A DNA stretch of 64,000 bases, from NCBI GenBank assembly GCA_022496205.1, contig WTXD01000068.1, positions 1 through 64,000 on the forward strand. Direction: 5' to 3'. The translations under genes and the position numbers were made by a program. The notes under the pieces were generated by a model. It searched no databases. It saw nothing but the letters and a program-made list of their open reading frames with translations, and was not told the DNA's origin. Shown here piece after piece: positions 10,712-22,660 of this stretch; position 1 is the stretch's first letter, and the number at the start of each line of letters is the position of its first letter. The DNA comes from Gloeopeniophorella convolvens. Lineage: Eukaryota; Basidiomycota; Agaricomycetes; Russulales.

Positions 10712-12572
10712 ATGGCCGGAATCTCATCGCCACGTGAAGTGCTTCCGGGGAGGTGCGCTTTTTCCAGCGTGATTAGAATCCCGTGATACTCATACCCAAG
10801 ACAGCTCCGAGTCGTACTGGGACGAATGCCTGCAGCTGCGCCTGGCACAAAGGAATCTGTTGGATGGTTCAAGGTGCGAGAAGAATCAGATCGGGCTGCA
10901 GGAGACTCATCGTGGACCCAGTACCAGGATCTACGACGAGGAGATGGCTGCCATCAACACTATGATGCGATCTCTCGCCGCACGCCGAAATGCTACGCTT
11001 ATCGCTCCAGTTCTGGAACGCGATGTCCTGGTCCTCATATTCGAGGCATGCAGAGACGACAGCGTCGCAGTCCAGCAGGCTTCCGCTGTCGTAGACGATC
11101 CCGTGGATTCTACGCAGCTGGGTCAGGTGGCACTCACCCCGAGGCGGCGGATTGGTTGGATCGCCTGTTCACAAGTCTGTCGGCACTGGAGAGACGTCGC
11201 ACTGGAGACACCCTCCCTGTGGAAGGAACTATACCTCGGCCTGGGTCCTTTATGGCTGAAAGTCTCACTCGATCGTGCCCAATCTACTCCTGGGATTCAT
11301 CTGTTTGGATTCATGGGCCGGCAGCGGCACACCAAACACGATGGCCCAATACTCCACCGTGATATGAAGTATTCTCACTTATCCGCTCTGTCAGTCAACA
11401 TCCAGAACCACAACCTGCACAAGACGTTTCTTTTTCACCTTCTCCGTGACAAACCTTCCCTTGAAAGGATCGTGCTGAAAGTAGGCCCAAAGATCACAGG
11501 AGAACTGGTTATGGCCGTCACCGTTCTCGTGCATCACTCGCCCATGATTCGGCGTATCTCACTCGGAAACACTCTTATGGGGTGGAATCCACTTCCGTTT
11601 ACTGCACACCGTCTCACACGTCTCGACATCACTATTCAAGGAAGTCATGTATTCAAAGACGTATCTGACCCCACGCTGTCAATCGATATCAGAAGCGCCG
11701 TCAGATTCCTCAAAGACGCACCCGCCCTAGAGGTCCTCAAACTTTATAACGCCTTTCCTCCCCTACGCGTCATCCCCGATGCCGATGAAACTATCGAACT
11801 ACCCCATCTTCAAGAGCTAGAACTCGTTACTGACAGTTACAATTGCTTGTACTTTGTCAGCCATGTTACCTTTCAGGCGTGCAAAACTCAACTTGACCTA
11901 GTCGGAGATCCCATTGATGCATTACAGATAGCGGCCCTAATCCAAATATCCTTCCGGCTCTTCTACGAGTCCAATGACGCAGACGGAGCTGGTGTTCTCC
12001 ACTGGATTTTTGGCAGCGCACGAAAGATGCAGATACTCGCGCACCCCACTTTATACCCTGTTTCTGGGTCCGACACGGGGCTGTCAACCCTCATCAAGAC
12101 GGACGCCAGTCTGTCTTTCGATCTAGACTCCGGTGTTCAATTGGGAGCAATAGTGCGGGCAGCATGTGATGCCCTTCCTCCATCGTTTGTGCGTACCCTC
12201 GTGGTTGAAGGTCGTTATGCCAACGATTTGTGGCAAACATATGGGGAATGCTTCCCACACGTTACAAGAATTACGACGTCGAATTTTGGCCTTTTCAGCT
12301 TACCCCACGAGCCGGCTCGGTTTCCTAGGCTGGAGTCACTGGATTTACTCAACTTATCTCTCGTTCTGGACGGGGACCATCAGCGCATTCTAAGATTCAT
12401 CCAAAGGCGCCAATCGTCAGGCAGGCCAATCCGGCGTCTGGGGCTGCATTCCACATTTGCCGACACTGTTGATTCCTGGCCGTGGGTGGGAGTCGCGCGC
12501 GAATTAGTTGAAGACGTCACGGTGGAAGACGTCATACAGACATTGACTCAACTCTTTACACGTCGTCGTTGA
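10712..12572 (+). CDS. F-box domain protein (tandem family, copy A)
   Basis: Two exons, 10712-10752 and 10805-12572, joined by a 52-bp intron, give 602 residues starting MAGISSPREV. An F-box lies at about residues 75-160: RDVLVLIFEACRDD, then IACSQVCRHWRDVAL and TPSLWKELYLGL. The rest is a leucine-rich, LRR-like region with no sharp repeat. F-box proteins recruit substrates to SCF ubiquitin ligases through SKP1; the substrate is unknown. It is about 55-60% similar by eye to copy B, which has the same intron size and position and 603 residues, so the short first exon is well supported. This is one of the large expanded F-box families of Agaricomycetes. No breaks seen. Confidence 0.85.
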
Positions 12573-13306
12573 AGGACGGTTGGGGATCTAGATTACACGC
12601 TGGCAGACACCGTTTCAGTTTTACATACTGAGTCTTGTCCCCCCGTTCCGCACTAAGTACTATGTACCGTTAGATCCTCGATAGGTACTAGTAAACGCCA
12701 TTATGCCTCACGACAGGGAAACGATTACAAGGTACCTTCCGCTTCGAGCACTTGGGTTTCTGATACTTTGTTGTGCCAATATGAATAAATCTTGAGGGAC
12801 AGTCGGTCAGGCTAGGGAGATGGTCGAGTTGAATAGGTATGATGCGAAACAACTCGATCGCCCACGCGCGAAACGGGTGACTGCGCCAACCACTGCCAGC
12901 GCCGCTGGCGCCTGAGTGGCTTCGGAGACAGCGGCCGAACCGCAACCGATCACGACGGCTGCGGTTCCCGGGGCCGCACTGCCGTGGTGTCATGATCGTC
13001 AAGCACTTTGCAGACCTCCCTTTTCGCCCTTCGTACATGTTACATCGAGCCAGCTAATTAACGCGATATACTCGTATTAACTGCGGATGGTGAACAGTAT
13101 CGATATCAGACCCAGCGGTGGCGGCGCCTCCCCATCAATCTCTCCCTCTATAGGGCGCACACGTCACTCCGACGCGACGGTCCACGTTGCCTTGCGTTGC
13201 CTCATCTTGGCCTCATCGACCCGCCAGGCCGCAAGACCCATGCGCCACGCGGCCACAAGGTGGCACGCATTCCTTGTCAAGTCCCTCTACGTTATCCCTA
13301 TCCTTC
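12573..13306. other. Intergenic spacer between F-box copies A and B
   Basis: No gene supported. The minus-strand open frame at 12688-13038 (116 codons) has no recognisable domain and a basic, low-information composition. Confidence 0.5.
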
Positions 13307-15170
13307 ATGGCAGGCAGCCAAGGATCGTATGGTGTATCCAGAAAGAGGTGTGCTTTTAGCCTGAGCGTGTAACGATCACACATTCATCTCCTACTCCAGC
13401 GGCTCTCAATCTTACTGGAATGACTGTCTCAGGCTGCGTCAGAAGAGTCTGCTCAACGATGCGATAAGCGAACAGTCTCAAGGGAACCCACTGGGGACCG
13501 ACCATGAGATCAGCGCCGAAGCCTATGATGAGGAGATGGCGGCTGTCCGTGCCGTACTGCACTCTCTTGCAGTTCGCCGAAATGCTGCCCTGGTGGCCTC
13601 GACGCTTAAACCTGATGTCCTTATCCTCATATTTGAGGCATGCCGAGATGATGGCGTAGCAGTTCAACGGGGACACGAAACCGTGGATACTCCTATACCT
13701 GCGAACTTACCATGGGCGCACGGGCTCACCCCAAGTCAACGCATGGGGTGGATCGTGTGTTCACAGGTCTGTCAACATTGGAGGAAAGTTGCGCTGGGGA
13801 GCCCGTCCTTGTGGAAGGACATCTTCCTCGGCTTGGGTCCCGAGTGGGTGCGGGTCTCTATGGATCGCGCTCAAACTGCCCTCGATATACATTTGTTTGG
13901 TGCCCTCGGTGGACGAACACGGGCCCATGCACCCCATCTGGGGTTGAGACTCGACTCCACTAATTTCCAGCACCTATCCGCCATGTCGATCAACATCGCG
14001 GACCACGACATACTCGCTACTTTCCTTCGACTCCTTTCCCGCGACCGATCGTCCCTCAAGAGGATTGTCTTAAATGTATCTTCATCCATGCATGCCCCTG
14101 TGGATCCAGCCGGCCCCGCTTGCAAGGCCCTCTCCCTTCTGATACAACAGTCGCCAATGGTCCAGCGTATCTCGCTTGACAATGTCTTCATGAAATGGGA
14201 ACCCCTTCCGTTCATTGCACGTTGTCTCGTACGCCTCGAAGTCACCGCTCCGCACGACTACGTCTTCGGAGATGACTTTGATCCCCAGTTCGATATCAGG
14301 AGTGCCGTCAAATTTCTTGCAAACACACCCCTACTGAATAACCTCATGCTCCATAACACCTTTCCCGTTCTGCGCGACATTCCCGGGGCCAACCAAATCA
14401 CGGAGCTCCCACAGCTCCAAGACCTGGAGCTGGCTACCGGGAGTAGCGACTGCTTCTATTTTCTCAGTCATGTAACCTTCCCGGCGTGCAAGACCCGACT
14501 TCATCTCAGCGGACCTCCCATTGATGCATGGCGCATACCTAATCTAATCCACATGGCTTGCCGGTGCCTCCATGAGGGACACGAGGGTTCTGAAGGAGAC
14601 GGGGTTCTCCAATTGACCATCTACAGGGAGCGTCTCCAGCTGCTCGCACACCCTACCTCGTACCCCCTCTTTACGCCGTATTTCATGAGCGAATTCTTCT
14701 ACTCCAAGACAGACGTCAATCTCTCCTTCCGCGTGGGCGACGACGTCAACTGGGAGGCGATCATTTTGGCAGCCCGCAACGCGCTGCCATCGTCGTTCGT
14801 ACGCACTCTCATACTTGAAGGCGGCGCCGAACAGCTATGGCATAACTTTGCGGAATACTTCCCGCTCGTCACAAGCATCGTCACGTCGAACTACGGATTT
14901 ACCAACTTGCCCCTGGAACCGCCTCCGTTTCCCAAGCTGGTGTCGCTCAGCCTGCATGATATCGATCTCACTCATGGCAGCGTAGCCCAGAGAGGGGTGC
15001 TCAATTACATCACCAAGCGCAAATCAATGGGCAAGCCGTTGCGGCGCGTCGTCTTGCGTGCGCGGAGGCACGAGCTTCAAGTCGGTGAGCTATGGATAGA
15101 AGACGTGCGAAACTTGGTTGAAGTGGTGGAGGAAGAAGGGTCAGAATTTATGTTTCCGATGAACACGTAG
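13307..15170 (+). CDS. F-box domain protein (tandem family, copy B)
   Basis: Exons 13307-13347 and 13400-15170 with a 52-bp intron, 603 residues starting MAGSQGSYGV. F-box motifs correspond one to one with copy A: KPDVLILIFEACRDDG, WIVCSQVCQHWRKVAL, SPSLWKDIFLGLGP. The C-terminal half keeps the same landmarks (ELPQLQDLELATGS, CFYFLSHVTFPACKTR, SSFVRTLILEGG). Role as for copy A: a likely SCF substrate adaptor with unknown target. The near-identical length and gene structure point to tandem duplication. Intact. Confidence 0.85.
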
Positions 15171-16080
15171 TGAGATTTGCAGGAGTGACGTTACTATTGC
15201 TCACTTGCGTTCGGTGGTGGCGTTGGCTAGGAATATTATCGCGTTGCGAGGCTACCATGGATGGCACTGGCAGAATCCTAATGGTGCGACTCGTACCTTT
15301 CCCGTACTGCAGAAGCACATTCCCTAGTGAGAGCTGAGTCGAAGACGTGATCTTTGAGAGACATAGACAACTTGAATCTAGCTGCCTGTATAATAGTAAA
15401 GTGGGGAGCAGCATTAGCTGGGTCGGCCGCGGTAGTGGTAGTGAGCGCGGCGGCAATGTTGGTGGGACCCATTCCAACACCTGAACCAGGGTTATGGTTA
15501 CTTACGTAATCTCTTCTCGAGTTTAGGAGTTTAGGACAAGCGCTAACGCGTGTCCGCGTCCTGCATCCTGGCCACGACGAGTTCCGCAAGGTCCCGCAAT
15601 ACTTACTCCTTCACCGTGGTCTTCAGATCGTCGTCTCCGTCACGTCCGGACTGCTCGCAGTGTAGCCATCCAAACTCCGAAAATTTGCACGCGCCTGCAA
15701 TCTCTCCTCTACTGCCACGTTCTCTGCCTGGTACACCTTGCTGGCTCCCGCTCCGGAACACAGCTTTCAATCAATATCTTCTTCAAAAATGTACGTTCTA
15801 CATCACCCTTTGCTGCTATCTTCTTCCTCAAATACTAATTTCGATCTGATACAGACTTAGGAGCCCGACGTCCCGGGGCGAACCGAACCTCCCATGAATA
15901 CATTGACGTCTGACATAACGTCGCCGGAAAGGTAACAGAATCTACTCGTATACGAGGCTATCTGAACGCTCATGTTTGACGCTCTCCAAAAGATATCGGA
16001 ACACTTCCTCCCAACTGCGCCCAGACTGCGCAATCCTTCCACGGACGCAAGAACAGGCGGGGACAACGAAATCACTTATT
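15171..16080. other. Intergenic spacer, 5' side of F-box copy C
   Basis: No protein with family features. A GTACGTTC...ACAG stretch at about 15789-15855 could be the remains of the small intron near the start of copy C, but no MAG-type first exon was found. Confidence 0.35.
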
Positions 16081-17671
16081 CCCCGGGTGTATGACGAAAA
16101 GATAGATACCGTCCCTGCAACCCTGCAGTTCCTCAAGTAGAGCCGGAACGCGTCATCCCCGATTGCCTCGCTCGCGCCAGATCTCCTTGTCCTCATATTT
16201 GAAGCGTATAGAGATGACCACATCACCCCATTACGAAAGCGTTATCGATTTCCCCAACAACCTTCCTCCGCCCTCACTGTGGCAGACAAGCTCGGGTGGA
16301 TTTCATATTCTCATGTCTGCCGACACTGGAGGAGAGTCGCGTTAGGTGTCCCTTCCTTGTGGAGGAACGTCTTCCTCGGCCTGAACCCTACATTACTGGA
16401 AGCGTCATTAGTCCGTGCTGGTTCTACCCCTGGAATTTGCTTGTTCGGCCCCTTCGCCTCAGTCACTTCCTCGACGACCCGTCCAGGGACCTCCCCCGAC
16501 CTCTCGTACATGTCTACCCTGTCGCTGAATGTCAATACTACGCGTCTACTCCAGACGTTCCTCAATTCCATTTCCTGCCAGACGCCTGTACTGGAAACCA
16601 TCGAGCTGGTATCTGCAGCTGTAGATCTCCGCGCTGATACACAGTGTATCACTTTCAACTCATTAAAGCGTTTATCGCCAAACCTTCGATCGATTTCCCC
16701 TTGCAATGCTTTCTTGGAGTGGAAACCCCTCACATCCCCTGTAAACTCACTGACACACCTGGATGTCACGATCAATGCGTCGCTTAGCTTTGGCGACATT
16801 CAGGTGTTCGACGTACGAAACACTATCAAGGTACTCCGTAGTACGCCTGCGCTGAGGACCCTGAAGCTCCGCAACGCATTCCCCTCCCGAATCGATGTCA
16901 CACGGGCAAACGATGATGCGACTGCGGAGCTCCCTCATTTGATAGATCTATACTTGGATGGTCCAACCCCGCAATGCCTTTATTTTCTCGGCCACGTCAT
17001 CATACCCAGCGAGTCCCGAGTTACGTTCCACCTGCGAAGTAGTCCGACGGGCGCAGCTTCGGAAATTGGATCCTTGATTCAGAAGACCCTTTCGCGTTTC
17101 CATGAGAAGTCTCAGCGGCCAGCACGGAGCGGCGCATTGGGGTGGTACTTCGGAGACGATGAATTGCACCTCCTCGTTCACTCTACGCCTGGTCATCCGT
17201 TTCCCCGCTGCTTTCCCAACGCGACTTCCCATGACATTCGCACTGACGTCAACATCTCGTTCTGTAAGAGAATACTAACTGATGGATTGGAAGATATTCT
17301 GCACGCGGTTGGCACGGTTTTGTCACCATCCTTCATACACACCCCTGATCGAGTGCACCAGCGCGGAAGCATGGCGTTACTTTGCTATGCGCTTCCCAGG
17401 TCTGAAAAACGTAATTTGCGGAGATATGAAAACTGTTCGCCAGCTCTGTGTTGTCCTCCAGTCACGCGAAGTATCATTTCCCGAGTTGAAGTCTCTCAGG
17501 CTCTGTTCAATTCGGAATCTCCGTCTATTTCGCGACAAAGGATCACTGTTGTATACCCTCCGCGGGCTCGAACTGCGCGGCAGGCCGCTCCGACTTCTCA
17601 TACTGGAATCCTGCGATTTTGACGGAGGTTGGGAGGAAGATGCACGCGAATCGGTGGAGAAAGTAAGGTGA
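16081..17671 (+). pseudogene. F-box protein, decayed tandem copy C
   Basis: Aligned with copies A and B it reads VYDEKIDTV, then a TAG at 16138-16140, then LAPDLLVLIFEAYRDD, LGWISYSHVCRHWRRVAL, VPSLWRNVFLGLNP and onward through PQCLYFLGHVII. After SPSFIHT (about 17340) the frame shifts by one base in a run of C, and the homologous sequence continues as LIECTSAEAWRYFAMRFP to a stop at 17671. One nonsense codon plus one frameshift, and loss of an identifiable first exon, make this a pseudogene, although single-base errors are suspected elsewhere in this window. It is more diverged than A and B are from each other. Confidence 0.75.
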
Positions 17672-17882
17672 GAAGACTTTGTCGTTTCTTCACACTAGGT
17701 GTTGAACTCTCCAGACTGCAATCGCATTCGCATTTCCCAGATTCGGAAGAATGTGACCTCGATGACTCTGCTTCTTCAAGCGATTCGAGCGATTCGAGCT
17801 CGATTTGAAGCTTGAAGTTTGAACGGCAACAAGCCAGGGATCTCCCGAGGGACCTACTTGTAGTCTATACTGTGATAGCGGG

Positions 17883-17897
17883 ATAGAAATCGATGGT
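17883..17897. repeat. Left target duplication of retroposon
   Basis: ATAGAAATCGATGGT, repeated exactly at 19286-19300 directly after a run of 20 A. Confidence 0.85.
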
Positions 17898-19286
17898 CAA
17901 CCCTCCTTTCCCTCTTACCACCACCATCCCTTCGGCGCTTGTGGGTTTCCACCGTTGGGGGGTGGGCTGTCATCCGGCGACATGGCTGCCCATCCACCCC
18001 CTTCCTCGCTGTCCGTCCCCTCAGCGATCTCGCCTCCCCTTTTCCACTCTGGTCGCCGTTGCGGGGCATGGCTGGCGCCCGTTTACGTGCAGGTATATCA
18101 AGGCCTGTGGAGTATCTTTGTTGCAAGGAGTTCAGGCCATAGCGAGGAGCACCTACAAGAGTGGCAGAAGACACCGCTTCGAACGCTTACCCCCTGTTAC
18201 TTGCAGCCGAGGCACTCGCCTCTTGTCATAGTCGCGCTTGAGGCAGCTGCAGCAAACCCTTTTACCACCACACTCTGGCGGGCTACGGTCCCATCCAAGA
18301 CATTGACCTTCCCCCTTCCCTTCCTTTCCTTTCATCACTGTCTCGACCTTCTTCCCCTCCGTCCTCTCTTTTTTCATCGCTTCGCTTCGCCACCCACCCC
18401 TCTCCCCTCCTCTCTCCCTCCCTTCCTCCCCGGTCGTCACACCCGGACACGTCAAATTCCCATGGGCAAGTCTTCTTTCGCGCCCACAAGAGGCGCGCTG
18501 GCCGCATGTCGAGGTTCCTCCCCCCTCGTGTCCTGCCTCAAGGCGCCATGCTACTGGTTTGTGGCATGCGGCACTCCTTCTTTCTCTCACGCGGCCTCAT
18601 CGGACCGGCAACCCGAGGCCCGGATTGCGCTGGGGGCCATCTCACGGTCAAATCCCCTCCGCAAGAATCCCCCTCTCCCGCCGCCGCAGTCGTGAGCTCT
18701 GCGGCCTCGGACTCCTCGAGCCCCCTTCAATGCCAGTGTAACGCTGGAGTGGGGCCCAACCCCGATTTGAAGATTGCGTCCACCCCTGGTTGCTGATCAG
18801 TGGGCGTGGTCTTGTCAGCAAGAGTAGGCTGCTAGGGGAGGGGAGTTGTGAAGCATCTATCTATTAGGAAGTGGTAAGTTGCTTGATGCGGCCCCTGCTG
18901 GCCCCATGAGGCTTTGGGGCCGCATCTCGCGGTTTGCTGAGTCCGCGGACTCACCTCGGACCCTTTGCTCGGCCCATCATTCATTTTCATTTTCTTTTAC
19001 TTTATTTTGGCATGCGTTCGGTTTTGGCCGGCCTCGGCCCGCCTCTTGTCCCGCCTCTGCCGCCCTTCAGACCGGCCCTGGGCCCTACTGCCCACAGCCA
19101 CCCCTCAACTCTTTAATTGACTTCGCATTCTACGACCCCCCTCAGCTCTACATTCGTTACCTATAACCGATTCATACAAATGGTGGCCGGCCAGTCCAGT
19201 AGCTAGCGTCAGGTACCGACCGCGTCTTGTCGTAGTCCGACTGTTGCGGAATATAAATGTTGACCCAAAAAAAAAAAAAAAAAAAA
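17898..19286 (+). mobile_element. Poly(A)-tailed retroposon, about 1.4 kb, non-coding
   Basis: The segment ends in about 20 A (19267-19286) and is flanked by a 15-bp exact direct repeat, the signature of target-primed reverse transcription by a LINE-type machinery. The 5' half is strongly pyrimidine-rich (18300-18440). No reverse transcriptase, endonuclease or other domain is visible; the longest plus-strand frame (17955-18695) looks like translated CT-rich DNA. It may be a 5'-truncated LINE, a large SINE-like non-autonomous element, or a retrocopy of a non-coding RNA. It landed 0.2 kb after F-box copy C. Confidence 0.75.
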
Positions 19287-19300
19287 TAGAAATCGATGGT
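19286..19300. repeat. Right target duplication of retroposon
   Basis: Second copy of the 15-bp duplication; the first A is shared with the poly(A) tail. Confidence 0.85.
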
Positions 19301-19855
19301 GCTACTGAGCGCAAGCTGAGGGCTGAATATTGAACATAGAAGTCAGTACCGCTGTGCGGTCGCTGCTCTGGCTCAAAGCCTACGCACACCTGAATGAGTT
19401 TGACCTCCGGGCGGTGGTTCTGTGCACGAGTTGGCTTCTGATGGTACAAGAAGTGAGCCGCAAGGACTACCAAGGGTCCGCGCAAAGGCGATTCGCCGAA
19501 CACCTAAGGTGAGGTTATGGTTACATCCAAGGCGCGCGTTGCCTCGCGTTGCCAACGCCAAGTCTTGGCCGGTGGCAGCTGACCCGAGTCTCATGCACAT
19601 TGCAGTGCACATGTTTGACAACCGTTCCACCCTGCACGGCGAGCATCAGCATACTGCTCGAGTATGCAATTCAAAGATACTTCCCGGAGTACCCAACGAC
19701 AGCCTCTATTACTATCCTCAGACGGTCAGCAGCCAGCCCATACGTCCCCGTAGTCTCCCTTGGGAGCCTCACCGGATACGGGCTCACCTGAGTTCCCAGC
19801 CGACAGCCGCGGGTATGTTCCACCAGGACAGGCTGGCGAGGATGAAGAGACAGTT
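19301..19855. other. Upstream region of the NLR gene
   Basis: No separate gene supported. Open frames run through it, but a TAG at about 19751 in the NLR frame separates them from the NLR start. An upstream exon of the NLR could be hidden here. Confidence 0.4.
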
Positions 19856-22660
19856 ATGAGGACCGTTGAGATGTCTCTCGAGATCTTGCAGGAAGGGAGC
19901 GCAATCTTGTCCCACATCCCCTACATCGGCCCCATCGCCGGGCTTTTGCTGCAGGCGCTACGCATGCGTGACGTATAGGTCCTACGCACGCATGATTGCA
20001 CCTTCTACTGATACATGCATAAATAGGAGGTAAAACAATACCAAGATGAATGGGGAGTTGTGATGCAGAGGCTCGCCCGGGTCGCGGACATCATCCTCGA
20101 CATCGGACAGTCGTGCAAGCAACATGGTCTACAGGAGGCTGATATACCTGCTTCTCTGCGCAACATTTTGCAGTCGCTGCTAAGGTGCGCCCAATCAGCG
20201 CCAGGAACCCGCCCGTATCCTCACCTGGTAACCCATCAAGTGAGCTTCGCGATATCGACGCCACGCTCAAGGAGAGTGTGGAAGTGCGGGGCATCAGGAA
20301 GTTCCTCCAGCGCAAGGAACTGCTGCGGAAGGTGAAGCAATATGATGGGGATCTGTCGAACATGCTCCAGGCATTTCAGGTGCGTCTCGTCCAGCACACA
20401 CTTCGCGCTCGCCGGCATCTGATTTGCCGTGGTGCAGGCCAAAGTGGCTTTGGATGCCCGCTTCGCGCAGATCGCTCAAGCACGACATATTCCTCGCACC
20501 GGCAGACGATTGATCCCGCCGCAGGACATGCCCGCTAGCTCACGCGAGGTCACCCCGTATGCACTCCTTTGCTATTCACGTCTTGCACAAGAAAGCTCAT
20601 GTCGTCCTTACCGAAGGTCGCTTCCGCAGGAGCCTCTTACCCCCCAGATATTCTTTGGGCGCGATGCCGAGCTCGCCCACATCGTCGACACGGTCGTCCG
20701 CAACATTGGCGCGCGCCCCGCTCGCGTAGCTATCCTCGGCCCCGGCGGCTACGGCAAAACCACGCTCGCCAACGCGGTGCTCACCCACCCGCGCATCCGA
20801 GAGCGCTTCGGCAGCGCCAGGCACTTCGTCGCCTGCGAATCGACCTACTCGTCCGAGGCGCTCCTGATCGAGCTTGGGAAGGCCTTCGGCGTCCTGGATG
20901 GCGCCGCGGACGCACTGTGGCCCCGTGTGCGCGCCGCCATGGCCGCGGAGGACCGGCTCCTCTGCCTCGACAACTTCGAGTCGCCCTGGGACCAGCCCGG
21001 CGGGGCGAAGCGCGCGGTGGAGGCGCTGCTGTCCCGCATCACCGAGCTCAGCACCGTCACGCTCGTCCTCACCATGCGCGGCACGGTGCGGCCGGCCGGC
21101 ACCCTCTGGACGCAGCCGTTCCTGGACCCGCTCGGTACGCTGGACCGCCGCGCCGCGGAGGCGGTCTGGACGCACGTGGCCGGGCACTACGACGCGTTCT
21201 CGGCGCGGCTCGTCGCCGCGGTCGACTGCGTCCCACTCGCCGTCGACCTCCTGGCCCATCTCGCGCAGCTGACGCCGTCGCGGCTGCTCTGGGACGAGTG
21301 GAACGAGAAGCACACGGCGCTCATCGCGCGCGGGGGCACGCACCGGCTCTCCAGCCTCGAGCACTCGATCCAGCTGTCGCTCGAGAGCCCGCGCATGGCA
21401 GCGCACCCGCCCGCGAAGGAGCTGCTCGGCGTCCTGAGCACGCTGCCGGACGGCGTGCACGCCGCGCAGCTCTCCCGGTTCCGGCAGATCTTGGCCGGCG
21501 CGGACGTCTCGCGCGGCCTGCGCGTCCTCCAGGAGTGCGGCTTGGCCTACCTCGCCGGGAACCGGTACCAGACGCACCCCATCATCCGCCACTTCTGCAA
21601 CGGCCAGAGCTTTGTCTCTCCGGGCGTCAAGGCAGCATTCGACAAGTTTTACATCCGTCTGGCGCAGAATGCCATCGGCACCGCGTCGCCCAGTACGTAC
21701 GCCGAGATGGTGCTGGAGGTGAACAACACGAAGGCCGTCATATCCGGTCTGCTGCGCGCGGGGTACCCTGGGGACCAGAGTGCGTTTGCCGAGGCGATCA
21801 ACCGATACACCGAGTTCTGCATCTCCATCGGCAACCTCTCTGACGGGCTGATCAGCCGGGCGACGCAGTTCTTCAGGCAGGGTGGGGGCAGGACGTCGTT
21901 GCTGATCAGGAGCCTGCTGGTGTGGGGGAAGTTGCTGTACCGCACCGGCGAGTACCCCACCGCCAAAGAGAAACTGGGCGAGGCAGAGCAGCTGTGCTTA
22001 TCGAGTGCCGAAAGAGGGTCAAATCTGCACGGATATACCCTGACGATCCTTGGGAACATCTGCTTGGCGGACCACACGTTGGAGGAGGCGGAATCTGCGT
22101 TCAGAAGGGCTCTGGCCATTCGGGAGGCCGCCAATGATGCGGACTTGGGAGATGACTGGCAGGGCATTGGGGACCTGTATCTCAAGCTGGATAGGATTGA
22201 GGAGACGATGGAAGCATACCAAAAAGCTCTCGGGTACCATCACGCCTCTGGAGACGCCTTGGGCCAAGGAACCGATTTGAAGGGTCTCGGAGATGCGTAC
22301 GTGCGGATTGGGGAATTGGACAAGGCAGAGGAGGTATACCGGCGCGCGCTCGAGTTCCACAAGACCGCCAATGCCATTCTGAGCCAGGGAAACGACCATA
22401 CTTCGTTGGGACATATATACCGGAGACAAGGAAAGTTGGACGAGGCGCAGGCCGCGTACGAAACAGCCGGAAGGATACACCGGCGGACGAAGAGCAACAG
22501 GAACCTGGCTGATGACCTGAACTGGTTGGGGGAAGTGTTGAGGAGGAAGGAGCAGTACGAGGCGGCGAGGCTGGTGTTCGAAGAAGTACTCGAACTGCAC
22601 AGACTCATGGGAGACAAGGAAGGCGAAGACCGTGCCAGTGCTCTTCTGAGCACATTATGA
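19856..22660 (+). CDS. NLR-type protein: helical-bundle N-terminus, NB-ARC, TPR repeats
   Basis: Exons 19856-19972, 20027-20184, 20241-20379 and 20438-22660, with consistent phases. The N-terminus (SLEILQEGSAILSHIP, then YDGDLSNMLQAFQ) looks like the MLKL/HeLo-like four-helix domain found on many Agaricomycete NLRs. The NB-ARC core has IFFGRDAEL, the P-loop GPGGYGKTTLA, Walker B RLLCLDNFESPWD, TLVLTMRG and VPLAVDLLAHLA. From about 21900 come five or six TPR-like units spaced by about 40 residues (GDDWQGIGDLYLKLDRIEE, GTDLKGLGDAYVRIGELDK, GNDHTSLGHIYRRQGKLDE). Such fungal NLRs are thought to sense non-self and trigger regulated cell death; that is family knowledge, not shown here. The exon from 20438 could contain one more small intron near 20550. 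No frame breaks. Confidence 0.85.

Noticed and set aside
20569..21843. Long alternative frames inside the NLR gene
   Set aside because: They overlap the NB-ARC coding exon in another frame and have typical GC-shadow composition.
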